DNA of 64,000 nucleotides from Yponomeuta sedellus (lineage: Eukaryota > Arthropoda > Insecta > Lepidoptera > Yponomeutidae), in assembly GCA_934045075.1 (NCBI GenBank), contig OW203734.1, positions 17,155,680 through 17,219,679 on the forward strand, written 5' to 3'. Each line of letters starts with the position of its first letter. Within the stretch, counting starts at the first letter, position 1. The notes beneath the pieces were generated by a model. The model saw only the letters and a list, made by a program, of their open reading frames with translations. It did not search any database and was not told where the DNA came from. Shown here one piece after another: positions 22,533 to 35,400 of this stretch. The translations under genes were made by a program, and so were the position numbers.

Positions 22533-23388
22533 TGTGATGCAGCAATACCAGAAAAAATGTGCTTCACTTCCAGGTTAGACTCCTGCGTATAAATGAAATT
22601 ATATTAGTCCAATCATCAATTCGTATTACGTATGAAACATGGCGTACAGATAGACAAAGATCTGAATTGAGTGGTAGAATAATATTTCCCGTGTTATAAT
22701 TTCTAACGCCGGCGAAGTAGCGGGTTAAAGCTAGTTTTAATAAGAGATAACATTTTAAAATATTACGAAATCTACCACATTGTTTTATTTGTGCATCTAT
22801 CCACCCTATTAGTATTAATTCTTTATTGCACAAAAGATAATGTAAAAAGATGCATTTTCTACCAGTAAATCCTGTACCAGTAGGTACCAGTAATCGTATT
22901 CGCCCGTAATGTGTTAAACTGTCTGTATAATTTGTCGATAGGTTTACCCTATCGACAAACTAGAACTCGCATTGTCCCATCCCGAACTGAGAATGTACTT
23001 GTTTTTCAATTTTGAACTTTATGTCTTACCAGGTAAAAGTTATTTTCGGTCCGACGCGGTGGTAGTTCCATCTAGTGTAGAGTAGCGTTACTACAAAATG
23101 TCAACCTTAATTTCATCATTGTCATTTGACTTTGATCATTGTTAACATTACGAAAAGGTGCATATTTTACTTGAAACTTTTATGATGTACACCTTTTCGG
23201 CATTGACTTTATTTACCAATGGCAGCTTGGCATTCGTAGTGTGCGTTTGGTTTATGTGTATCAGTTTGGTTACACTGGTTTTCGTACTAATGTGTCATGT
23301 CACTACTTCTACTCTTTTTTTATGTTCTGTGGGGTCCACAGCTCAGAACAATAAGTTATTGTTCTGAGGTCCACAGGTAGGGTCCAGC

Positions 23389-23516
23389 CCTCCTATTACG
23401 TAGCACTCCACTCTATCGAGTGAAGCATTTAGACGACTCGCAAGTGTCAAAAAATGTATGTATTTGACAGCCGGAGTAGCTTAAAAAAAGTAAAAATCAA
23501 CGTCACTCAACTTACA
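23389..23516 (+). repeat. Dispersed repeat R1, copy 2
   Basis: The same repeat as at 12788-12920, beginning CCCTCCTATTACGTAGCACT and including CAGCCGGAGTAGC. It starts about 20 bp after the right end of element C. Confidence 0.75.
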
Positions 23517-24791
23517 GTCTGATTTTTCCAAGGGGTAGCAATAACTTAGAAGAAACCTTCGACAGTAACGCTGTCCTGTTTTCGCTAACAAATCTTTCAT
23601 AAGAAAAAAAGAGATGGCACTACGTTTATCAATGCACCGATTTCAAGGTGCGTACAGGCCCTACTGTCAAACGCTACCAACTAGGGATGGGCCTAACTCT
23701 CCGTCAATATCGATTGAAACGTTGGAAAAATGAAGACTTCTTGAATTAAATTATGTAATTAATTAAAATAAATTGCATTGTAAATAGGTTTTAAATCATG
23801 TTTCATCAAAATAAGTAACAATACAACAAGCAACACTTTTTAGACAAAATAGTTTTATTTACAATTATATTCGTCAACGTCAACATTAAACTTCGTCTCG
23901 GATTTCTTGCTGAAGTCCTGTGCGTCAGAAAAAAATCCGTGACGACTTACTACATTGACGTTACATTTCTTCTTCACATTTTGTAAAAATACAGATCGAG
24001 CTAAGACCTTGTATTATAAGTTAATTGAAAAAGTTATCAAAACTCAATATTCTATGTTTATCTAGCAATGAAATGTAAAAAGTACCTAATAACTAATGCT
24101 AAGAATGATTAGGTAAATCCATCTTCGACCGCAATCTGTCGCTAAAAGTTGCCAGCATAACGTATTTAATTTTCACAATATTATATTCCAAGTAATAATT
24201 CAGTAATTCGATGGATGCAGTAATGTGATGAATTCTGATATTAAAATACGTTTTGTTGACAGATTTTAGACAATAGAAAGGGGTGGTCATCATGGGAGGA
24301 ATTTTCAAACGGATGACTATAAGGATCATCAACTACGTCAGTCTGCAGTAAATTAGATCAAGAAAGAAGAATATGACCGAGACATTGGCAGATATAACAG
24401 ACATTTTTGCTCACTTCCTATGTTCAGTACTGACCTGAAAACAAAAAAAAAACTTTTAATAAGGCGTACCTACAAAAGAGAGCTGCCTAAATAATAAAAT
24501 TTAAGCAGCAATTGACTGATCCTGATAAGTAATTATATACTTTGAAGTAAGGTACAATTTGCATCAATATAGTCAGATATTATTTATAATAAGGTGATCA
24601 CCACATAATTTAATAATTGTATGACTAACAGCTTTGACGTTCATTTATTTAGCATTTTGTTTTTACCTTTCAATATTTCTTTATTAATTTTTTATTCGAT
24701 TCTTTATTCAATTCGTTCATTATTCCATCTATGGAGTGATGGTGTTTTGTGGGAAAGTCTATGGTAGTTTGTATTGTCGTTGGGTGAAATT
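23517..24791. other. Intergenic stretch, nothing recognised
   Basis: AT-rich, with no coding exon, RNA gene or terminal repeats that I can support. Confidence 0.5.
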
Positions 24792-25356
24792 TAAAGGATG
24801 ATGGGCGTTTTGGTCCTTATGTCCAATCAAGATGAGTCATATGTCGTTGGATAGCTCTTTTCAAGTGAAAAAATAAATTCTATGAAGACGAATCCGTATG
24901 AATTGTCCATTTTGAAATATGCTCGTCGGAAAGTACCATTTTTTGCTCTAAATAGAAATTAGAAAAATTCATATCTCTGGTTTAACTCAACCGATGCTCA
25001 TGATTTTTACGAAAATCACATCTATGCATACTCTGTCATAAATCATTAGAGCGAGACAGCGACATTGCGCTCTCTCTCCCACTCACGGTCACGGGTAACG
25101 CTGGAATTCGGTTTTGACCCCTCTCGCGCTCCGGGACACGGCTCGGGGGCAGGTATGTTAGGGTGAGGAACGCTTGGCCGCTTGCGCAGGTAGTCAGTCG
25201 TTTGCTGATATTGTGTTAAGTGCTACGTTATAACGCTCCTCATTGTTCACATCGACTTTGACCTTGGCATCATTTTGGACTCTGTTACCCGTTTTATTTG
25301 TTGACCGTGGCTTTATATTGGACTTGGGTGCTTAACGATTGGATTGTTTCGTTGCA

Positions 25357-27909
25357 ATGGAACGTTACCGTAACTGTGTAATGTGCCGAAGAGGGCTATA
25401 CCGAGGCAGATATCAAGTACGCGTTCTGTCGGAAGCCTTGACAAGAACACACGTGGAGCTAGTAACATTTATACGAGAAAACGCTGCTCTGGAGGTTTGT
25501 ACCTATTGCACTTTTTTTTTCCACTCGATCCTCACTGAACCTTCGATATAAAAGGAAACCAATTGAAATCATGTGCAACTGCATCCCAGATCTATTCTAG
25601 TAGTAAATGAGGTAACGAAGACGTAAAAGTGAAAACCGATTGATAAGTGATTCTGGTCGCTTAAAGAACATTCAAGTGATTCCTTTTTCACTTTTACGTC
25701 TTCCACGATGTATTTACCACCAAAACAAGGCCTACACAAAACCACAACCAATTACTGTGGTTGCGGTTTTGTGTGGTTGTGTGTATGCCTTGTTTTCGTA
25801 CACACAACTACAGAAAACCGCAACCAGATCTCTGAGAAATCTGTGAATCTGTGGCATATATTTGACGATTCGCACACCTTCTGACAGAAAAACAAATCCC
25901 TCCCACAAATGACACCCAATGCGTTATTTTGTTAGGTATTTTTCGGAAACCAAAGTTGTTTTTCTTTTCCTTACATTTTCATATATCATTTTCAGGTCGT
26001 GTTTGATAACACCCGAAGAGTATGTTACCGATGCTGGCAAAGAGCCGAAAATGCGACTAGAGGTCATGCAAACCCTCAACCCGAGCCGGAGCCGCAAGAA
26101 CAAGCAGAACCGCAAGAACAACTACAACCGCAAGAACAACTACAACCGCAATTAGAAGAAATGCTTCATATTCCTGAATATATGAGAGCACCTAATACCG
26201 CGACGCATTGTATCTTTCATGGCTACGCTAATGAAACCCGCCATCGAATTCCAAATGTTGTTAAAATCCACGTATTTTCTCAACATAAATTGTATATCCC
26301 CGACAGTGCCAGAGTATGTCACGATCACCTTAATGGGAATGATTGGGATGATTTGCCTCAACATTGCAACATTTCCCATGACTTTACGGCTGCCCACTTC
26401 AGGGATGTTTGTGACCTAATGCGAAATGCCTTAAACTCACCCAGATTACGTTTTAGCGACCGAGGCATGAATGAAGAAGAAATGCACTTTTGGACTGGAC
26501 GTACTAATGATGAATTTAATGCCATCTTAGAGCAAAATCCATTATTAAGAAATAGAAGTGCAGATCCCAGAACCACTTTGGGCATTTTACTAACGAAACT
26601 ACGCACAGGAGAACCCAACGCGAGACTTGCGACGTTGTTTAACATGTCTCGGAGAAAACTCGAACGCCAGTTGGCCATCGCACGAGAGTGTCTTAGCACT
26701 GACTACGTTGTGCGACACTTGGGAGTGGATCACATGAATAGAGAAGATATATTGGAGAGAAACTTGAGGATTCCAAAAGCACTGTATGGAAATGAAGACA
26801 ACAATAAAGCCATTATTATTTGCGATGGTACGTATATTTATATATACAAGAGTTCAAACTTTTTGTTTCAGAGGCAATCCTACAGTTTACACAAGTTCCA
26901 AAACTTGTTGAAACCATTTTTAATCGTAACCACTGACGGATACATTATAGATGTTAAAGGACCATACGCTGCAACAAAAACTGATGCGCAGATAATGAGC
27001 GACTTAATGACTGACGAGGAAAATCCCCTTCATATATTGCTTCAGCCGAATGACGTATTTATTTTGGACCGCGGGTTCAGGGATAGTCTGCAGCATATAG
27101 AAGCATGTGGCTACGAATTTCACGTCCCCCCGACGAAGAACCGGGAAGAGTCGCAGCTCACGACTTCTCAAGCAAATGATTCCCGGCTGGTGACAATGTG
27201 CCGATGGGTAGTGGAAGTGGTTAACGGGCGTTTCAAAAGAGATTTCAAGCTGTTGCGCCAAAAATATTTTAATAACACAATGCCTAATATGTTCGGGGAT
27301 TTTATGATTGCAGCAGCAATTACAAATCACTTCCACAGGCCTATTGTCGATAGCCAACACGCAGAAGCTTTTTTACAAAAAATTGTTGAAAGACGGCAAA
27401 CCCCAAACGTGTTATATGATTATGTAGAAGCAAAAAGATTAAACAACAGAAGAGCCAATTTCCAGAGATTGGAAGCAAATGACATTCAAGACTTTCCACG
27501 ATTGAGGGAACAGGACGTGATTTTGCTGTCATTGGGGACATATCAGTTAAAACTGGCAAAATCATATTGCAGCGAGCACCTCAACAACGGCTTATATCTT
27601 ATAGAAACTTATAGAGAAGCTGCTTTGGAGGATATCCATGAATATGGGATCCACGAAGATGCGTGGCTGTTGCGTGCACGCATACAGTCCCGACATGTAC
27701 GATCAAAACAATATTTTTGCTATATATTATTAGACAGAAATAGTAGAAACATATTACAACATTATTGCACATGTTTGACAGGACGCCGCACGATAGGTTC
27801 CTGTGCGCATATTATATCTATTGTGTGGTATTTAGGATATGCTAGACATGAAGGCTTTACTGAACCAGCACTATTTTTAAATAACATTATCACGGATGAA
27901 ACACATTAA
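25357..27909 (+). CDS. Transposase with Cys-rich N-terminus, DDE core and SWIM finger
   Basis: Exon 1 (25357-25494) ends CTGGAG|GTTTGT and exon 2 (25996-27909) follows TTTCAG, giving 683 residues with no stop. The N-terminus has CVMC in exon 1 and VCYRC at the start of exon 2, four Cys in a ZAD-like arrangement split by the intron. A Pro/Gln/Glu repeat tract and then a CIFHG...RVCHDHL segment (possible second metal site) follow. The catalytic triad is read as Asp in CDGTY (about residue 323), Asp in ILDRGFRDS (404) and Glu in VVEVVNGRFKRDF (453). The C-terminus has a SWIM motif, CTC then GSCAH (about 637-650). It should cut and move its own element in the nucleus. Both ends and the frame are intact, so it may still be active. 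Confidence 0.8.
25600..25825. repeat. Two inverted repeats inside the transposase intron
   Basis: GAAGACGTAAAAGTGAAAA (about 25616) is repeated inverted at about 25684-25702, and AAAACAAGGCCTACACAAAA (about 25722) pairs with the segment ending GCCTTGTTTT (about 25796). They would form two neighbouring hairpins in the unspliced RNA. Non-coding. Confidence 0.55.
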
Positions 27910-28223
27910 ACGATAAAACTTACTCTGAACTTGTTTTATTTACTTCGATAATAAACAAACAATGATAATATAATAATCAATGCTGATCATTTGTAATTAA
28001 AATCGATATACAATGTCGAAAAAATATCAAAAAGAATTAAAACAACAGAAAAAAAATTAAATAAAAAAAAACTTTTAACGTATGATTACTCAAATTGGAC
28101 AGAAAATCGGGACTAGCGCTTCGATTATTCTTATTCTACAAAAAAATACCTTTCCAACGACGTATTACTCATTCGGATTGGTGCCAGGACCAGGTTCCAT
28201 ACATGTGTGCCCATCATCCTTTA

Positions 28224-29374
28224 GGACAAACATAAAACAACTGATGGGGGGTTAGAAAAACAAATTGTTTACACGTAGAAGTATTAATATAAGCAACATC
28301 GCGATTTGGGAATGTTGGAATGTTTTTGATAATATCCATTCTCACATCACACTGTTTACTTATTACGATTTAGAAATACTGAAATAAAGATAAGCTGTTA
28401 AATGAATTAAATGGATGAAGGCACCACTCTTAAGCTAAAGAAGTATGGTAAAGGAAAAAAAATCTTTTGTAAACTTTCGTGGTTATTCTCGTTATGCTCG
28501 AATACAAAAAAAAACTCCTGGGAGCATCCTATTTTGTAAACACATGTGATAAGTGTATATGAAAATGTAGCTATAAATATTCTGTAACAAATTTTCAACT
28601 TTCTTACCATAACTACCATTTATACTGGTCTAAGGTGGGCACCACATCTTCCTTCAGGCGTGTTCGTAATAAGTTTCTTCGTCCAAATCACTCGGGTGTA
28701 AAGTGCCTTGTGCGCAGTTTACAGTCGTTTTTGTCCTGCTTCTTATTTCTGCATTTTTGCGTGCCATTGCGTCCTTATATCAATTTGGGAAAACTTGAAC
28801 AAGAAGAAACAATGGATTATGTACTAAGAAGGTGTGATGAACAAGTATTGACTATACTACTAACGGAGGCGAATTTTCATCGACCATGCTTTTGTCATCA
28901 CTAGTACAACCTACAAATGGATTGGTGTATTTTCCTAATTTTAGGGCGTAGAAGGGTTCTAGAAGCAACAATTACGGTAATTTTGGTTATTGAGTCGTTA
29001 GAAAGTTTATTATCAAAGTTATGTTTCATCCCTCGGTCCCTTTAAGTGAGAAAACATAGGTTTTATGTACTCACCTTTGGAAGTTCATATTATTAACTAC
29101 GTTTTCTTTGTTTCTTATGTGACCTGCAGCCACCACGCACTTTTCACCTCATCGTGCATTTATCGTACAATATCCCAGGGTAAGTTGTTTGCACCAAAAT
29201 GTTTTAGTTATTTTAATTTTCAAAAATAATCCGACGACGTCTTCACAGATTTTGGACTTGCGATAACCCGGCAAAATTTGAAAACATTCAGTGTTGCCAC
29301 TATTGAAAGTTACAATACCATCTTAATTTGGACTCTTACTCAGGGCATTAGGGCATCGTTTTGACAATTAGGCC
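28224..29374. other. Intergenic stretch, nothing recognised
   Basis: A short plus-strand frame at 28635-28904 has no motif I know. No terminal repeats or exons were found. Confidence 0.4.
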
Positions 29375-30083
29375 TGTACAAGTGACGCAACGGTTTATGA
29401 GCGCTCGACAAAAGTGGTGGGGGTATTTGCGAAGGTGTATACTCGCGTACTAAAACCTTATACCCAGAATTTTATAATAAGTACTAAAAGGCCTACTGCC
29501 AAGGTTTCTTAGTCAATTTTGCGATTTAAATGTAATATAATGACCCGAAAGCTCAATGGTAGTAATTATGCTTACTAAGCTGAAGGTCGTGTGTACGATT
29601 CACACATGACAAACATTTGTTATCTATTTTCAAGTGTTTACGTATTGAGTCTGGGTGTTTCTATGTATAAAATGGACTACGTTATGTAAGAACAGATCAA
29701 CCGACACAATGTTAGAAATGAGAAAATGGGCTTCAAAGAATTCAAATAGTCGCTGTGCCTACATATTTTAAGTTAAGAGCATAATTTTTACTCTTAAGGT
29801 CTAGCTGTGTCAATTCATGTCAATTATAAACAACAAAAACGAACAGAAAAATCAACAAAACAAATAATCGTCAAAAAGTTTGTGTGCGCAACTACTTCTG
29901 GGACGCGAGACGTGTGAATGAGGCGCGGGAGCGGTAAGCGACTGAACTAACCAATAGAATGCGTTGGCGCCGCGTGGCGCGCTAACTCCCCGCGTCGCGC
30001 CTCAGACCCTCAGCCAAAGAGACCCTAAAAGTGAGTTCTGCGCATTCAAGGTCACCGCTCATAAACCGTTGCGATGCTTGTAC
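29375..30083. mobile_element. Inverted-repeat element, about 0.7 kb
   Basis: The ends TGTACAAGTGACGCAACGGT (29375) and, inverted, the segment at 30056-30083 share CGCAACGGTTTATGAGCG. No coding region inside. It includes the weak tRNA-like segment near 29550-29625. Confidence 0.6.
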
Positions 30084-31192
30084 CGCTGTCACTTGACCAT
30101 CTTTTCTTCTATTGGTTTAATTGTTCTGTGGATTTTTCATTCCGTATTCCTGACATTTCGTAAGTGTTGCTACTGAAAGAGTTCTCCACCGAAAAAGAGA
30201 CAAATTTGACCCATTTCAGAATAATAAAAAATTAAATGCTGCGTATTTTTTATGTTTTACCTACATCAGGTTAAATCTACGTATTTACTTGCTTAAAATG
30301 ACAAATATTTCAATATCATGAACAATACATCGAATTAACTTTAATTACTTTATTTTATTCTAGAGCTTACAACACCGCCACCTAATTTAAGGTTTAGTAA
30401 ACCTTTTTATAAGAATAAAATGTTAGCTGTCACGTCGCGTCTGTCACTTTGATTTGCTGGTTGTGACGTAAGTTCCTCAACTTATCTACTGCAATTTGCG
30501 AGGTGCGCGACTAGTGGGAAAAAAAAAAAAAAGTGCCATCTCCACAAACTTGACACTGGCAGAATCCTAGAGGGTGCCATAAACAAGAATTGAATTGAAT
30601 TGAATTGAAAGAGACGTAATTATCACTCGTCGTAAATTACTTTTAATGTGGAGCACCGCACTTTATAAAATGGAAAATTCACTAACAAATAAAATGTATA
30701 GACGTATCAGATATTTAGACTCGTATTGAAATTGAAAAATGTGCCTGGCCCAAAAGGTCATATCTCTGATAAGTCAAAAAATTATAACTGTCAGAATTCT
30801 ACGGAATTAAAAATCAGACTATAGTGGACACTTACGTAATAATGCCTTTGAGTAGGGTCGTCACAACAATATACTTACTCTTAAATAAAAGATCTAGCGT
30901 AGGAGTAAATAATTAGATATTAATTTATAAATTTAGTTAATTATAATTTATCGTATGAATACATAAATAAATTAACAGCAATTACTTTTATTAGGATGAA
31001 TTTCGTTGTTTCCGTTGATTGATAGTTTTCAGTTGTCACCACTGTAGGGAGATAATATAAAAGCGAGGTTGTATTCGAAAGTCCTTTTGGTTGAACTAAT
31101 ATAAGAAAACCCCTATCTGCGCGCTGTTATTTTCTCCGCTACCTCGACCTGCTGTTCTCCTTGGGCATTATTACGTACATAAGTGTCCACTG
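30084..31192. other. Intergenic stretch with a small AATTG microsatellite
   Basis: Nothing coding. A GAATT repeat of about four or five units lies near 30590-30612, and an A-run occurs near 30520. Confidence 0.4.
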
Positions 31193-31309
31193 AGTCGAGT
31201 GACGTTGATTTTTACTTTTTTTAAGCTACTCCGGCTGTCAAATGCATACATTTTTTGACACTTAGGAGTCGTCTAAATGCTTCACTCGATAGAGTGGAGT
31301 GCTACGTAA
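31193..31309 (-). repeat. Dispersed repeat R1, copy 3, split by an insertion
   Basis: A reverse copy of R1 that runs to CTACGTAA at 31309. Its last bases (TAATAGGAGGG) reappear at 39082-39092, on the other side of a 7.8-kb insertion. TAA is present on both sides and is the target duplication. Confidence 0.8.
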
Positions 31310-32137
31310 AGCTCGCAGTACACAATGGCCCATTATGGCCCACTGCTCGCCATTGCCAACTGTAGGCCACGATCACTTGCTGTTTACACAATGCGCGTGG
31401 CGTGGCTGCGTGTGCATATTAATGTGATCTGCAAGAAAGCTTTTAGGAACTTGGGATTTATACTCCCAAGGGTTCACGGGTTCACAAATATGAAGGCGAT
31501 AATCGCACTTTATAACGCGTTAGTAGGAGTCAATTAGAAAGTAACGCAGTTATCTGGGCTCCCCATGAAACTAAATACTCGTATAGTCTGATGGTGGAGC
31601 GTATTCAAGTTCAAGTTCAATCGTTTATTGCTTCATGTGCATTTCAGGTACATTTGGCTCTTAATATAAATAGTAGTTCTCAAAATGAGCCCTGTAAGGG
31701 CACTGCAATGTAGTTACATTATTCACTAATAATGTCACAGGTTTGTTAACAAAATATTAGAAGTAGGCAGGTAAGTCAAATACTACTCTAATATGAGTAG
31801 GTACTTGCTCAGTACTAACTTAGTCTAACTTATCACTAACACTGTTATATACATCAACTATACCCCCCCTTTCAGGACCAGTTCGTTAGGTATTTGTATT
31901 TTAGGCTATATGGGGTGTATCCCTTCTACCCACTGATGTATCCCACGTTATTCATTCTCGGGCAATGGGCCCGCTATGCCACGCGGGCCCGCTATGTCAC
32001 GCGTGGCCCTATGGGCCACGCTACGCCACGATTCCTTTGAAGTGTGCCCAAAAACCGCCACTGTGCACCATTGCCCAGTGTACACAATGGCAATGTGTAC
32101 CAATTCCACCGCGATTTTATTGTTAAGTATAACTAAG

Positions 32138-32345
32138 TGTGCACGACTACTATGCATGAGGATATAGTCTTTTTGTTGCAAGTAGATTTATATTTTTTCA
32201 TAGACCTTTTCTAGTTGCTTGGCAACGTTTTTTGTTGAATATGTATGTCACTTAATTTTCTGATTCGTACGAATAAAAACGATGAAATTTTATAAAGAAC
32301 ATTTGGTCAAGCTTTTATTATTATTATAGCTACGAGACGATCAAA
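32138..32345 (+). repeat. 5' LTR of the BEL/Pao element
   Basis: 208 bp, starting TGTGCACGACTACTATGCAT. It contains AATAAA near 32273. The TGG of a primer-binding site follows within a few bases of its end (TAGTGGTCC). Confidence 0.9.
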
Positions 32346-32411
32346 TAGTGGTCCTTTTACCGTGAAATGAAACAGTGTCTATTTAAAAAGTGTTAATAAA
32401 AAATATTTATT

Positions 32412-35400
32412 ATGGTTGTGACCAGAAGCCAATCGGGGCTTATACCACCAACGGGTACAGGCGCTGTAAATACTAGCGCTGTCCCCGCTGCGCAAATTGT
32501 TGACACGAATGTAGCGCCGCCGCCGCAGGCCCAAAGTGAGACGCCCACCACGAGCACCGGTGGCGCACCCTCCGCCTCGCGGCCGCGCTCCGTCTCCACG
32601 CGCACGAGCCGCTCCTCCGCGACCGTGGTGGCTGCGAGGAAACTCGCCGCCGAGGCACACCACGCCCGCCACCTCGCACGACTAGAGTTGCAGGCGCTAG
32701 AGTTAGAGGCCAAAAAATTACAGCTTGACAGAAATACCGCTGAGCTACAGCATCAAGCCGATTTGGCCGCAATTGAGGCCGAATACAGCCAGCGTGGCAC
32801 ACCCAGTAGCCGCCGAAGTGCTGGTAGTATTGAAAGTTGGCTTCAGAAAGGTGACGAAAATGTCAATTTGCCCGCCGACGATGACATCGACATTTTACCA
32901 AACGACCGCCGAGATAATGCACTAGCAGCCACACAAATAGTCAACCCACAAGCAAGCCCACAAGCTGGAATTGACTATACTAATATTTTTGATTTTCCTC
33001 AGGATTCTCATTATAATAAGCAAAATTATGTGAGAGCAGAACAGACGATAACGCCGCTCAATACCCAGGCCGGCCTTCAGCAAGACTACTCGTACGAGCC
33101 GAAGGCTCCCGTGGGACATCAGCACAGAGACGTCGCAGACCCTGTGCTCAAACTGGCTTCTGCGATAGAGGGTTTGGTTTTTTGTAATAACAATGAAAAC
33201 CGCCAGAAGCCTAACATTAACCTAGCAATGTTTGATGGTAAGTCGCCACTCGATTGGTTAGTTTTTGAACGATCTTATTACGATTCTGAAAAGAGATACA
33301 CGCCGTCTGAAAATCTAGCCCGGCTTAGCGTAGCTCTTAAGGGAACAGCACGAGAGGCGGTATGTGTACTCTTGGCAACAGCTCAGGGACCCCATGTTAT
33401 CATGAAAGAACTAAAACGGCGTTTTGGACGCCCGGAGCAAATCGTGCTGAGAGAGGTTGCAGCGATCCGAAACTTGCCAAAGGTTAATAGTGAGCTTAAG
33501 GAGCTGTCGATTTTCTCGTCTCGAGTACGCAATTGTGTAGAGGTAGTTTAGTTGTTAGATGCTACTGACTATTTGTGTTCCCCAGAGTTGTTCTCGGCCC
33601 TTATGAGTAAGTTACCCCTGCTGCTACGCACGAGATGGATGGACTACGCTGCGACACAAACAGATCATGGGACCGCCTCCAGCAGCGGGAGAGTAGAGAT
33701 GCTGTCCAACTTTCTAGCTCGCGAAGTAGACTTACACGCGAGGTTCGACAGCGTCGCGGAAACCACTTACGGCTACGTGCTACGGGAGCGCACTCATGCT
33801 GTATCAGAAGCTTCATACAAACCTAGTCAATCATATCATCAGGCCGCACCTAAAAAACATGCTCAAACCAATAATAATTACAAAAATATCTCTTGTTTGT
33901 TTTGTAATCAATCTCATGACATATCGATCTGTGACAGCTTCAAGTTATTGTCAGTGAGTGACAGGTGGCAGTTCATTAAAAAAGAAAAAATCTGTTATCG
34001 TTGTTTGACGAAGAGTTCTCACGTTTTTCGTCTGTGTAATAAAAATAAAACCAAATGCGAAGTAGGAAATTGTAATCGCAAGCATCACACTTTGCTTCAC
34101 GATCCTGATTTTTCTCCCACCACTACAGCTCATGTTGATGAATGCGACGTCATCTCTGCACATGATGAGTCTTCCTTGGGGGCCTCTACTCCGACCGCTT
34201 CGGGGGGCGACACGACACGCGAGGTGGCCGCTCACACGACCGCGACGCCGAACTCTACGAGCGAGACGGGTGACCGGCCCAGCTTCAGCCCCTATCTGAA
34301 GATAGTCGCGGTAACGGTTTCAGGACCAGCAGGCAAGGTAGACACGTTCGCGTTATTAGATGATGGCTCTTCAACGACGTTTATCGATTCTGCAATTTCT
34401 GATCGTATTGGCGCCACCGGACGCGAGGGGCAAATTCATTTAGACTGTGTAGGTGGATTAAGTAGACAGACTGCAGTACAGTACGTAGATTTCGTCATTC
34501 GTGGTAAACATGCAACCGAAACTTTCCGGGTACATAGAGCACGTTCAACTAAAAATTTAGGCATAATATGCAAACAAACGATTAGGCGTACCGACTTGCG
34601 TAGCTACTCCTACCTAGGGGACATAACCACAGAGCTTTGCTATGACTGTGCCAAGCCAATGCTAGTAATAGGTATGGACAACTGGCACTTGTCCATAGCT
34701 TCAGCCACCAGAAAAGGAAAACTATCACAGCCAGTTGCCATACGAACAGCGTTAGGTTGGGTACTTTTCGGATTTGCTAGTAGTAGGACTAGACCCGTTG
34801 AAACCGTCGAAATGGCGTACCATGCCCAAGTCACAGAAACTGATGTTAGGTCTGAGCTCGAGGATCTTATTAAGGCCCAGTATAAGCTAGACGCAATAGG
34901 TATATCTAAGCACGAAGCACGTAGTACCGATGACCAACGCGCGCTTAGTATACTCGAACGTACGGCTCGCCGACTCCCCGAGGGACGTTTCGAGGTGGGA
35001 CTTCTTTGGAGGGCAGATCATTTGCATGTTCCATATAGCTACCCGTTAGCCTTGTCTAGGTTCAGGAGCCTTGAGGCAAAGATGTTAAGGGAACCCGAGT
35101 ATGCGAAACGATATAGGAATAATATCCACGACACGATAACTAAGGGCTACGCCGAGGAGTGTACCGGGGTAGATCCTAAAGGTGTTTGTTGGTATTTGCC
35201 ACACTTTGGTGTAATAAATCCTAACAAACCGGCCAAACTTTGCGTCGTTCATGATGCCGCAGCTCGATCGCAGGGAGTTTCATTAAACTCAATGCTATTA
35301 CCGGGACCCGATTTTTTACAACCTTTATTGGGAATACTGATGCGTTTCAGGGAAGGAAGGATCGCTCTCACCGCTGATATTAAGGAAATGTTCCCACAAG

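Larger units (their letters stand above)
21251..23366 (+). mobile_element. THAP-bearing inverted-repeat transposon, element C
   Basis: Inverted ends of about 62 bp start CAGAACAATAACTTATT and include CAGAACATAAAAAAAGAGTA at both termini. The outermost 23 bp are themselves palindromic (CAGAACAATAA / TTATTGTTCTG). A broken THAP gene lies inside (21440-22532). The start CTCAGAA at the right end recalls the A and B elements, so this is probably a related family. No clear target duplication was found. It lies directly upstream of WDR61 copy 2 and could affect its promoter. Confidence 0.65.
24792..28223 (+). mobile_element. DDE DNA transposon, apparently autonomous (ISL2EU/Harbinger-like)
   Basis: Inverted ends TAAAGGATGATGGGC (left 24792) and the reverse at 28209-28223 enclose one intact spliced transposase gene. 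A second conserved block, TGAGTnATAnGTCGTTGGA, lies 40-70 bp inside both ends, a likely transposase-binding site. The flanking duplication would be TA, which cannot be separated from the palindromic TA of the ends. The family is assigned from the DDE_Tnp_4-like core and is inferred. Confidence 0.75.

Noticed and set aside
29551..29625. Weak tRNA-like segment with A and B box resemblance
   Set aside because: The acceptor stem does not pair and the anticodon arm is poor; probably an old SINE or chance.
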